Shown piece by piece: positions 1-9,049 of a stretch of 64,000 nt of DNA. Source of the DNA: Apostichopus japonicus (taxonomy: Eukaryota > Echinodermata > Holothuroidea > Aspidochirotida > Stichopodidae); assembly GCF_037975245.1 (NCBI RefSeq), contig NC_092578.1:11390321-11454320 (forward strand), read 5' to 3'. The notes under the pieces are model-generated. The model did not search any database. It had not been told where the DNA came from and worked only from the letters and a program-made list of their open reading frames with translations. Numbering within the stretch: position 1 is the stretch's first letter; every line of letters starts with the position of its first letter. The position numbers and the translations under genes are program-made.

Positions 1-1316
1 TCTTGTCAACGAGATATCTCAAGTGGGTAATATCGGACCGACTTAAGATCGGTGGGCCGGAGTACCCATTCAAGTGCCACTTACCCTTTGTTTTCGGTGC
101 TGGTCAAAGGTCATTTGGGGTCACCAGGGGTCAAATGGTCAAAATCTTGTCAACGAGATATCTCAAGTGGGTAATGTCGGATTGACTTAACATCGGTGGG
201 CCGGAGTACCCACTCAAGTGCCACTTACCCTTTGTTTTCGGTGCAGGTCAAAGGACATTTGGGGTCACCAGGGGTCAAATGGTCAAAATCTTGTCAACGA
301 GATATCTCAAGTGGGTAATGTCGGACCGACTTAAGATCGGTGGGCCGGAGTACCCATTCAAGTGCCACTTACCCTTTGTTTTCGGTGCTGGTCAAAGGTC
401 ATTTGGGGTCACCAGGGGTCAAATGGTCAAAATCTTGTCAACGAGATATCTCAAGTGGGTATTGTCGGACCGAATTAAGATCGGTTGGCCGGAGTACCCA
501 TTCAAGTGCCACTTACCCTTTGTTTTCGGTGCAGGTCAAAGGTCATTTGGGGTCACCAGGGGTCACCAGGGGTCAAATGGACAAAATCTTTTCAACGAGA
601 TATCTCAAGTGGGTAATGTCGGACCGACACAAGATCGGTTGGCCGGAGTACCCATTCAAGTGCCACTTACCCTTTGTTTTCGGTGCAGGTCAAAGGTCAT
701 TTGGGGTCACCACTGGTCAAATGGTCAAAATCTTGTCAACGAGATATCTCAAGTGGGTAATGTCGGACCGGCTTAACGTTGGTTGGCCGGAGTACCCATT
801 CAAGTACCACTTACCCTTTGTTTTCGGTGCAGGTCAAAGGTCATTTGGGGTCACCATGGGTCAAATGGTCAAAATCTTGTCAACGAGATATCTCAAGTGG
901 GTAATGTCGGACCGACACAAGATCGGTGGGCCGGAGTACCCATTCAAGTGCCACTTACCCTTTGTTTTCGGTGCAGTTCAAAGGTCATTTGGTGTCACCA
1001 GGGGTCAAATGGTCAAAATCTTGTCAACGAGATATCTCAAGTGGGTAATGTCGGACCGACATAAGATCGGTTGGCCGGAGTACCCATTCAAGTGCCACTT
1101 ACCCTTTGTTTTCGGTGCTGGTCAAAGGTCATTTGGGGTCACCATGGGTCAAATGGTCAAAATCTTGTCAACGAGATATCTCAAGTGGGTAATGTCGGAC
1201 CGACACAAGATCGGTGGGCCGGAGTACCCATTCAAGTGCCACTTACCCTTTGTTTTCGGTGCAGTTCAAAGGTCATTTGGGGTCACCAGGGGTCAAATGG
1301 TCAAAATCTTGTCAAC

Positions 1317-1326
1317 GAGATATCTC
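1317..1326. repeat. GAGATATCTC perfect palindrome (representative)
   Basis: Ten-base perfect inverted repeat at monomer positions 11-20, containing GATATC. It is kept in nearly all copies. Exceptions form classes: ACACGATATCTC copies lose the first arm base (for example 40883-40902), and AGTTATCTC copies (for example 38983, 47091) break the dyad. Dyads of this size occur in many centromeric satellites that lack a CENP-B box. Confidence 0.9.
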
Positions 1327-1337
1327 AAGTGGGTAAT

Positions 1338-1359
1338 GTCGGACCGACATAAGATCGGT
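1338..1359. repeat. Overlapping dyads GTCGG-A-CCGAC and ACCGA-(7)-TCGGT (representative)
   Basis: Two inverted repeats share the ACCGA segment. The first has arms of 5 bp around a single A (1338-1348). The second has arms ACCGA and TCGGT around a 7-base loop (1343-1359); in the ACTTAAG monomers that loop itself contains the palindrome CTTAAG. The only strongly variable bases of the left half fall inside this loop (ACTT, ACAC, ACAT, AATT, ACAA, ATTT at 41-44), while the arms are mostly constant. That is compatible with a structural constraint but also with chance in a homogenised array. Confidence 0.8.
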
Positions 1360-1377
1360 TGGCCGGAGTACCCATTC

Positions 1378-1388
1378 AAGTGCCACTT
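1378..1388. repeat. AAGTG-C-CACTT dyad (representative)
   Basis: Perfect 5-bp arms around one C at monomer positions 72-82. A recurring variant, AAGTACCACTT (for example 797-807), keeps four of the five arm pairs. The preceding TACCCA (63-68) is also the reverse complement of TGGGTA at 24-29, and TTACCC (81-86) of GGGTAA at 25-30, so the left half can fold in several ways. Confidence 0.8.
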
Positions 1389-1406
1389 ACCCTTTGTTTT
1401 CGGTGC

Positions 1407-1419
1407 AGGTCAAAGGTCA
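1407..1419 (+). promoter_or_regulatory. Perfect DR1 nuclear-receptor-type motif, representative copy
   Basis: AGGTCAAAGGTCA is an exact direct repeat of AGGTCA with a 1-bp spacer. In animals this is the consensus DR1 element bound by RXR heterodimers, HNF4 and COUP-TF type receptors. It is present wherever the monomer reads GCAGGTCAAAGG, which is the majority form (other examples 533-545 and 5203-5215). It is altered in three recurring ways: AGTTCA as first half-site, TGGTCA as first half-site, and TTTCA as second core. The match is certain; function as a binding site is inference, and holds only if the host has nuclear receptors, which are confined to animals. Confidence 0.4.
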
Positions 1420-1458
1420 TTTGGGGTCACCAGGGGTCAAATGGTCAAAATCTTGTCA
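1407..1458 (+). repeat. Internal GGTCA direct-repeat cluster (about 10-bp steps)
   Basis: Six half-site-like hexamers lie in one orientation: AGGTCA, AGGTCA, GGGTCA, GGGTCA, TGGTCA, and TTGTCA at the start of the next monomer. Gaps between them are 1, 4, 4, 2 and 5 bp, so start-to-start steps are 7, 10, 10, 8 and 11 bp, close to one helical turn. The cluster recurs in almost every monomer of the window, with one or more extra 10-bp steps in the longer forms. It is both the length-variable part of the monomer and the most motif-like part. Whether any protein binds it cannot be seen from sequence. Confidence 0.9.
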
Positions 1459-1893
1459 ACGAGATATCTCAAGTGGGTAATGTCGGACCGAATTAAGATC
1501 GGTTAAACCGGAGTACCCATTCAAGTGCCACTTACCCTTTGTTTTCGGTGCAGGTCAAAGGTCATTTGGGGTCACCAGGGGTCAAATGGTCAAAATCTTG
1601 TCAACGAGATATCTCAAGTGGGTTATGTCGGACCGACACAAGATCGGTTGGCCGGAGTACCCACTCAAGTGCCACTTACCCTTTGTTTTCGGTGCAGGTC
1701 AAAGGTCATTTGGAGTTATTTGGGGTCACCAGGGGTCAAATGGTCAAAATCTTGTCAACGAGATATCTCAAGTGGGTAATGTCGGACCGACACAAGATCG
1801 GTGGGCCGGAGTACCCATTCAAGTGCCACTTACCCTTTGTTTTCGGTGCTGGTCAAAGGTCATTTGGGGTCACCAGGGGTCAAATGGTCAAAA

Positions 1894-2047
1894 TCTTGTC
1901 AACGAGATATCTCAAGTGGGTAATGTCGGACCGACTTAAGATCGGTGGGCCGGAGTACCCATTCAAGTGCCACTTACCCTTTGCTTTCGGTGCAGGTCAA
2001 AGGTCATTTGGGGTCACCAGGGGTCACCAGGGGTCAAATGGTCAAAA
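1894..2047 (+). repeat. Representative 154-bp monomer with duplicated GGTCACCAGG decamer
   Basis: Identical in layout to the 144-bp form except that the step GGTCACCAGG occurs twice before the GGTCAAATGG step. The extra 10 bp is one more unit of the internal direct repeat, so replication slippage or short-range unequal exchange is the simplest origin. The +10 changes the reading frame, which is why open frames switch between three translations along the array. Other 154-bp forms gain the step in a different flavour: a repeated GGTCATTTGG (for example 20449-20470), a GGTTATTTGG (for example 4633-4645) or a GAGTCACCAG (for example 6549-6560). Confidence 0.95.
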
Positions 2048-2632
2048 TCTTGTCAACGAGATATCTCAAGTGGGTTATGTCGGACCGACACAAGATCGGT
2101 GGGCCGGAGTATCCATTCAAGTGCCACTTACCCTTTGTTTTCGGTGCTGGTCAAAGGTCATTTGGGGTCACCAGGGGTCAAATGGTCAAAATCTTGTCAA
2201 CGAGATATCTCAAGTGGGTAATGTCGGACCGAATTAAGATCGGTTGGCCGGAGTACCCATTCAAGTGCCACTTACCCTTTGTTTTCGGTGCAGGTCAAAG
2301 GTCATTTGGGGTCACCAGGGGTCACCAGGGGTCAAATGGTCAAAATCTTGTCAACGAGATATCTCAAGTGATAATGTCGGACCGAATTAAGATCGGTTGG
2401 CCGGAATACCCATTCAAGTGCCACTTACCCTTTGTTTTCGGTGCAGGTCAAAGGTCATTTGGGGATACCAGGGGTCAAATGGTCAAAATCTTGTCAACGA
2501 GATATCTCAAGCGGGTAATGTCGGACCGAATTAAGATCGGTTGGCCGGAGTACCCATTCAAGTGCCACTTACCCTTTGTTTTCGGTGCAGGTCAAAGGTC
2601 ATTTGGGGTCACCAGGGGTCAAATGGTCAAAA

Positions 2633-3362
2633 TCTTGTCAACGAGATATCTCAAGTGGGTAATGTCGGACCGGCTTAACGTTGGTTGGCCGGAGTACCCA
2701 TTCAAGTACCACTTACCCTTTGTTTTCGGTGCAGGTCAAAGGTCATTTGGGGTCACCATGGGTCAAATGGTCAAAATCTTGTCAACGAGATATCTCAAGT
2801 GGGTAATGTCGGACCGACACAAGATCGATGGGCCGGAGTACCCATTCAAGTGCCACTTACCCTTTGTTTTCGGTGCAGTTCAAAGGTCATTTGGTGTCAC
2901 CAGGGGTCAAATGGTCAAAATCTTGTCAACGAGATATCTCAAGTGGGTAATGTCGGACCGACATAAGATCGGTTGGCCGGAGTACCCATTCAAGTGCCAC
3001 TTACCCTTTGTTTTCGGTGCTGGTCAAAGGTCATTTGGGGTCACCATGGGTCAAATGGTCAAAATCTTGTCAACGAGATATCTCAAGTGGGTAATGTCGG
3101 ACCGACACAAGATCGGTGGGCCGGAGTACCCATTCAAGTGCCACTTACCCTTTGTTTTCGGTGCAGTTCAAAGGTCATTTGGGGTCACCAGGGGTCAAAT
3201 GGTCAAAATCTTGTCAACGAGATATCTCAAGTGGGTAATGTCGGACCGACATAAGATCGGTTGGCCGGAGTACCCATTCAAGTGCCACTTACCCTTTGTT
3301 TTCGGTGCAGGTCAAAGGTCATTTGGGGTCACCAGGGGTCACCAGGGGTCAAATGGTCAAAA
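2633..3362 (+). repeat. N1-N5 higher-order repeat, truncated copy
   Basis: N1-N5 as in the full unit, but N5 is the 154-bp form and N6 is absent. It is followed by an AAGCGGGTAATG and AATTAAG monomer with GGAATACCC. It forms a 1018-bp tandem period with the next copy (2633 to 3651). Confidence 0.85.
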
Positions 3363-3650
3363 TCTTGTCAACGAGATATCTCAAGCGGGTAATGTCGGAC
3401 CGAATTAAGATCGGTTGGCCGGAATACCCATTCAAGTGCCACTTACCCTTTGTTTTCGGTGCAGGTCAAAGGTCATTTGGGGTCACCAGGGGTCAAATGG
3501 TCAAAATCTTGTCAACGAGATATCTCAAGCGGGTAATGTCGGACCGAATTAAGATCGGTTGGCCGGAGTACCCATTCAAGTGCCACTTACCCTTTGTTTT
3601 CGGTGCAGGTCAAAGGTCATTTGGGGTCACCAGGGGTCAAATGGTCAAAA

Positions 3651-4515
3651 TCTTGTCAACGAGATATCTCAAGTGGGTAATGTCGGACCGGCTTAACGTT
3701 GGTTGGCCGGAGTACCCATTCAAGTACCACTTACCCTTTGTTTTCGGTGCAGGTCAAAGGTCATTTGGGGTCACCATGGGTCAAATGGTCAAAATCTTGT
3801 CAACGAGATATCTCAAGTGGGTAATGTCGGACCGACACAAGATCGATGGGCCGGAGTACCCATTCAAGTGCCACTTACCCTTTGTTTTCGGTGCAGTTCA
3901 AAGGTCATTTGGTGTCACCAGGGGTCAAATGGTCAAAATCTTGTCAACGAGATATCTCAAGTGGGTAATGTCGGACCGACATAAGATCGGTTGGCCGGAG
4001 TACCCATTCAAGTGCCACTTACCCTTTGTTTTCGGTGCTGGTCAAAGGTCATTTGGGGTCACCATGGGTCAAATGGTCAAAATCTTGTCAACGAGATATC
4101 TCAAGTGGGTAATGTCGGACCGACACAAGATCGGTGGGCCGGAGTACCCATTCAAGTGCCACTTACCCTTTGTTTTCGGTGCAGTTCAAAGGTCATTTGG
4201 GGTCACCAGGGGTCAAATGGTCAAAATCTTGTCAACGAGATATCTCAAGTGGGTAATGTCGGACCGACATAAGATCGGTTGGCCGGAGTACCCATTCAAG
4301 TGCCACTTACCCTTTGTTTTCGGTGCAGGTCAAAGGTCATTTGGGGTCACCAGGGGTCAAATGGTCAAAATCTTGTCAACGAGATATCTCAAGTGGGTAA
4401 TGTCGGACCGAATTAAGATCGGTTAAACCGGAGTACCCATTCAAGTGCCACTTACCCTTTGTTTTCGGTGCAGGTCAAAGGTCATTTGGGGTCACCAGGG
4501 GTCAAATGGTCAAAA
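3651..4515 (+). repeat. N1-N6 higher-order repeat, copy 2
   Basis: Complete six-monomer unit with GATCGATGGG in N2. It is 1018 bp (seven monomers) downstream of the truncated copy at 2633, and is matched at 8185 (offset 4534) and 14904 (offset 11,253). Confidence 0.87.
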
Positions 4516-5369
4516 TCTTGTCAACGAGATATCTCAAGTGGGTTATGTCGGACCGACACAAGATCGGTTGGCCGGAGTACCCACTCAAGTGCCACTTACC
4601 CTTTGTTTTCGGTGCAGGTCAAAGGTCATTTGGGGTTATTTGGGGTCACCAGGGGTCAAATGGTCAAAATCTTGTCAACGAGATATCTCAAGTGGGTAAT
4701 GTCGGACCGACACAAGATCGGTGGGCCGGAGTACCCATTCAAGTGCCACTTACCCTTTGTTTTCGGTGCAGGTCAAAGGTCATTTGGGGTCACCAGGGGT
4801 CAAATGGTCAAAATCTTGTCAACGAGATATCTCAAGTGGGTAATGACAGACCGACATAAGATCGGTTGGCCGGAGTACCCATTCAAGTGCCACTTACCCT
4901 TTGCTTTCGGTGCAGGTCAAAGGTCATTTGGGGTCACCAGGGGTCAAATGGTCAAAATCTTGTCAACGAGATATCTCAAGTGGGTAATGTCGGACCGACT
5001 TAAGATCGGTTGGCCGGAGTACCCATTCAAGTGCCACTTACCCTTTGTTTTCGGTGCAGGTCAAAGGTCATTTGGGGTCACCAGGGGTCACCAGGGTCCA
5101 AATGGTCAACATCTTGTCAACGAGATATCTCAAGTGGGTAATGTCGGACCGGCTTAACGTTGGTTGGCCGGAGTACTTATTCAAGTACCACTTACCCTTT
5201 GTTTTCGGTGCAGGTCAAAGGTCATTTGGGGTCACCATGGGTCAAATGGTCAAAATCTTGTCTACGAGATATCTCAAGTGGGTAATGTCGGACCGACAAA
5301 AGATCGGTGGGCCGGAGTACCCATTCAAGTGCCACTTACCCTTTGTTTTCGGTGCAGTTCAAAGGTCAT

Positions 5370-7208
5370 TTGGGGTCACAAGGGGTCAAATGGTCAAAAT
5401 CTTGTCAACGAGATATCTCAAGTGGGTAATGTCGGACCGACATAAGATCGGTTGGCCGGAGTACCCATTCAAGTGCCACTTACCCTTTGTTTTCGGTGCA
5501 GGTCAAAGGTCATTTGGGGTCACCAGGGGTCAAATGGTCAAAATCTTGTCAACGAGATATCTCAAGTGGGTATTGTCGGACCGAATTAAGATCGGTTGGC
5601 CGGAGTACCCATTCAAGTGCCACTTACCGTTTGTTTTCGGTGCAGGTCAAAGGTCATTTGGGGTCACCAGGGGTCAAATGGTCAAAATCTTGTCAACGAG
5701 ATATCTCAAGTGGGTAATGTCGGACCGACACAAGATCGGTTGGCCGGAGTACCCACTCAAGTGCCACTTACCCTTTGTTTTCGGTGCAGGTCAAAGGTCA
5801 TTTGGGGTTATTTGGGGTCACCAGGGGTCAAATGGTCAAAATCTTGTCAACGAGATATCTCAAGTGGGTAATGTCGGACCGACACAAGATCGGTGGGTAG
5901 GAGTACCCATTCAAGTGCCACTTACCCTTTGTTTTCGGTGCTGGTCAAAGGTCATTTGGGGTCACCAGGAGTCAAATGGTCAAAATCTTGTCAACGAGAT
6001 ATCTCAAGTGGGTAATGTCGGACCGAATTAAGATCGGTTGGCAGGAGTACCCATTCAAGTACCACTTACCCTTTGTTTTCGGTGCAGGTCAAAGGTCATT
6101 TGGGGTCACCAGGGGTCAAATGGTCAAAATCTTGTCAACGAGATATCTCAAGTGGGTAATGTCGGACCGACACAAGATCGGTTGGCCGGAGTACCCACTC
6201 AAGTGCCACTAACCCTTTGTTTTCGGTGCAGGTCAAAGGTCATTTGGGGTCATTTGGGGTCACCAGGCGTAAAATGGTCAAAATCTTGTCAACGAGATAT
6301 CTCAAGTGGGTAATGCCGGACCGACACAAGATCGGTGGGCCGGAGTACCCATTCAAGTGGCACTTACCCTCTGTTTTCGGTGCTGGTCAAAGGTCATTTG
6401 GGGTCACCAGGTTTCAAATGGTCAAAATCTTGTCAACAAGATATCTCAAGTGGGTAATGTCGGACCGACATAAGATCGGTTGGCCGGAGTACCCATTCAA
6501 GTGCCACTTACCCTTTGTTTTCGGTGCAGGTCAAAGGTCATTTGGGGTCACCAGGAGTCACCAGGGGTCAAATGGTCAAAATCTTGTCAACGAGATATCT
6601 CAAGTGGGTAATGTCGAACCGGCTTAACATCGGTTGGCCGGAGTACCCATTCAAGTGCCACTTACCCTTTGTTTTCGGTGCAGGTCAAAGGTCATTTGGG
6701 GTCACCAGGGGTCAAATGGTCAAAATCTTGTCAACGAGATATCTCAAGTGGGTAATGTCGGACCGAATTAAGATCGGTTGGCCGGAGTACCCATTCAAGT
6801 GCCACTTACCCTTTGTTTTCGGTGCAGGTCAAAGGTCATTTGGGGTCACCAGGGGTCAAATGGTCAAAATCTTGTCAACGAGATATCTCAAGTGGGTAAT
6901 GTCGGACCGACACAAGATCGGTTGGCCGGAGTACCCACTCAAGTGCCACGTACCCTTTGTTTTCGGTTCAGGTCAAAGGTCATTTGGGGTCACCAGGGGT
7001 CACCAGGGGTCAAATGGTCAAAATCTTGTCAACGAGATATCTCAAGTGGGTAATATCGGACCGACTTAAGATCGGTGGGCCGGAGTACCCATTCAAGTGC
7101 CACTTACCCTTTGTTTTCGGTGCAGGTCAAAGGTCATTTGGGGTCACCAGGGGTCAAATGGTCAAAATCTTGTCAACGAGATATCTCAAGTGGGTAATGT
7201 CGGATTGA
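5370..7208. repeat. Duplicated block, longer copy (with two extra monomers)
   Basis: 5370-6190 matches 11213-12033 (offset 5843) and about 6490-7208 matches 12035-12753 (offset 5545). The 298-bp difference is exactly one 154- plus one 144-bp monomer. These two carry CCAGGCGTAAAATGG and CCAGGTTTCAAATGG, forms otherwise abundant only beyond 19 kb. Either the other copy lost two monomers, or this one gained them from another part of the array. Confidence 0.75.
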
Positions 7209-7897
7209 CTTAACGTTGGTTGGCCGGAGTACCCATTCAAGTACCACTTACCCTTTGTTTTCGGTGCAGGTCAAAGGTCATTTGGGGTCACCATGGGTCA
7301 AATGGTCAAAATCTTGTCAACGAGATATCTCAAGTGGGTAATGTCGGACCGACACAAGATCGATGGGCCGGAGTACCCATTCAAGTGCCACTTACCCTTT
7401 GTTTTCGGTGCAGTTCAAAGGTCATTTGGTGTCACCAGGGGTCAAATGGTCAAAATCTTGTCAACGAGATATCTCAAGTGGGTAATGTCGGACCGACATA
7501 AGATCGGTTGGCCGGAGTACCCATTCAAGTGCCACTTACCCTTTGTTTTCGGTGCTGGTCAAAGGTCATTTGGGGTCACCATGGGTCAAATGGTCAAAAT
7601 CTTGTCAACGAGATATCTCAAGTGGGTAATGTCGGACCGACACAAGATCGGTGGGCCGGAGTACCCATTCAAGTGCCACTTACCCTTTGTTTTCGGTGCA
7701 GTTCAAAGGTCATTTGGGGTCACCAGGGGTCAAATGGTCAAAATCTTGTCAACGAGATATCTCAAGTGGGTAATGTCGGACCGACATAAGATCGGTTGGC
7801 CGGAGTACCCATTCAAGTGCCACTTACCCTTTGTTTTCGGTGCAGGTCAAAGGTCATTTGGGGTCACCAGGGGTCACCAGGGGTCAAATGGTCAAAA
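7168..7897 (+). repeat. N1-N5 higher-order repeat with chimeric first monomer
   Basis: N2-N5 are standard, N5 in the 154-bp form. N1 is a hybrid: its left part reads GTCGGATTGACTTAAC, as at 175-190 and 12743-12758, and its right part reads CGTTGGTTGG as in every other N1. The switch lies in the shared CTTAAC at 7209-7214. It stands 1017 bp before the full copy at 8185. Confidence 0.87.
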
Positions 7898-8184
7898 TCT
7901 TGTCAACGAGATATCTCAAGTGATAATGTCGGACCGAATTAAGATCGGTTGGCCGGAATACCCATTCAAGTGCCACTTACCCTTTGTTTTCGGTGCAGGT
8001 CAAAGGTCATTTGGGGTCACCAGGGGTCAAATGGTCAAAATCTTGTCAACGAGATATCTCAAGCGGGTAATGTCGGACCGAATTAAGATCGGTTGGCCGG
8101 AGTACCCATTCAAGTGCCACTTACCCTTTGTTTTCGGTGCAGGTCAAAGGTCATTTGGGGTCACCAGGGGTCAAATGGTCAAAA

Positions 8185-9049
8185 TCTTGTCAACGAGATA
8201 TCTCAAGTGGGTAATGTCGGACCGGCTTAACGTTGGTTGGCCGGAGTACCCATTCAAGTACCACTTACCCTTTGTTTTCGGTGCAGGTCAAAGGTCATTT
8301 GGGGTCACCATGAGTCAAATGGTCAAAATCTTGTCAACGAGATATCTCAAGTGGGTAATGTCGGACCGACACAAGATCGATGGGCCGGAGTACCCATTCA
8401 AGTGCCACTTACCCTTTGTTTTCGGTGCAGTTCAAAGGTCATTTGGTGTCACCAGGGGTCAAATGGTCAAAATCTTGTCAACGAGATATCTCAAGTGGGT
8501 AATGTCGGACCGACATAAGATCGGTTGGCCGGAGTACCCATTCAAGTGCCACTTACCCTTTGTTTTCGGTGCTGGTCAAAGGTCATTTGGGGTCACCATG
8601 GGTCAAATGGTCAAAATCTTGTCAACGAGATATCTCAAGTGGGTAATGTCGGACCGACACAAGATCGGTGGGCCGGAGTACCCATTCAAGTGCCACTTAC
8701 CCTTTGTTTTCGGTGCAGTTCAAAGGTCATTTGGGGTCACCAGGGGTCAAATGGTCAAAATCTTGTCAACGAGATATCTCAAGTGGGTAATGTCGGACCG
8801 ACATAAGATCGGTTGGCCGGAGTACCCATTCAAGTGCCACTTACCCTTTGTTTTCGGTGCAGGTCAAAGGTCATTTGGGGTCACCAGGGGTCAAATGGTC
8901 AAAATCTTGTCAACGAGATATCTCAAGTGGGTAATGTCGGACCGAATTAAGATCGGTTAAACCGGAGTACCCATTCAAGTGCCACTTACCCTTTGTTTTC
9001 GGTGCAGGTCAAAGGTCATTTGGGGTCACCAGGGGTCAAATGGTCAAAA
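8185..9049 (+). repeat. N1-N6 higher-order repeat, copy 3
   Basis: Full unit at offset 4534 from copy 2. It has one private change, CACCATGAGTCA for CACCATGGGTCA at the end of N1 (about 8310). Downstream it runs straight into the 1313-bp tandem duplication. Confidence 0.87.

Larger units (their letters stand above)
1307..1450 (+). repeat. Reference 144-bp monomer
   Basis: This copy is close to consensus and serves as the coordinate frame used here, position 1 being the T of TCTTGTCAAC. Positions 1-90 hold four short dyads and the GGTTGGCCGG box (51-60). Position 92 onward reads TTTCGGTGC, then come the GGTCA-type half-sites at 101-106, 108-113, 118-123, 128-133 and 136-141. Hand-counted G+C is 70 of 144. 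There are six CpG dinucleotides against about 8.4 expected from base composition. One + strand frame, read from position 3, has no stop, and 144 is divisible by three, so tandem copies make long open frames. Copies of this monomer class carry ACATAAG at 41-47. Confidence 0.95.
731..1595 (+). repeat. N1-N6 higher-order repeat, copy 1
   Basis: Six monomers start at 731, 875, 1019, 1163, 1307 and 1451. N1 has CGGCTTAACGTTGG. N2 has ACACAAG, GCAGTTC and a unique GGTGTCACC. N3 has ACATAAG, GCTGG and CACCATGGG. N4 has ACACAAG and GCAGTTC. N5 is the reference monomer. N6 has AATTAAG and the 1-bp longer GGTTAAACCGG. Unlike most other copies, N2 here reads GATCGGTGGG rather than GATCGATGGG, a difference shared only with the copy at 13299. 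Confidence 0.88.
1..2324. repeat. Segmental duplication A, copy 1
   Basis: This block matches 12569-14892 base for base except for a few substitutions. I saw GCTGG against GCAGG at about 101, GGTATTG against GGTAATG at about 462, CGGTGC against CAGTGC at about 383 and CTTTTC against CTTGTC at about 590. It begins at the window edge, so the true copy may extend left. Its right end is a clean break: here a second GGTCACCAGG step follows, while the other copy goes straight to GGTCAAATGG and rejoins this sequence at 2622, skipping 297 bp (two monomers of 153 and 144 bp). The near-identity marks it as one of the youngest events in the window. Confidence 0.85.

Noticed and set aside
1397-1418. CENP-B box
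   Set aside because: TTCGGTGCAGG fits the first part of the NTTCGNNNNANNCGGGN pattern, but the following CGGG is TCAA in all monomers, and the reverse strand has no better match.
1425-1440. CTCF core site (CACCAGGGG)
   Set aside because: TCACCAGGGGTCA resembles the core but has GTC where GGC is required, and similarity to a short G-rich motif is expected from the decamer itself.
7293-8960. Very long + strand open frames (555 codons here; 487 at 1945-3408; 388-397 at several places) with a 48-residue repeat
   Set aside because: They follow from a 144-bp period divisible by three and one stop-free frame. The two other frames translate into equally repetitive text, 154-bp monomers switch the frame without compensation, many class differences are amino-acid changing (R/L/H/I, W/R, D/G), and there are no consistent start, splice or promoter signals.
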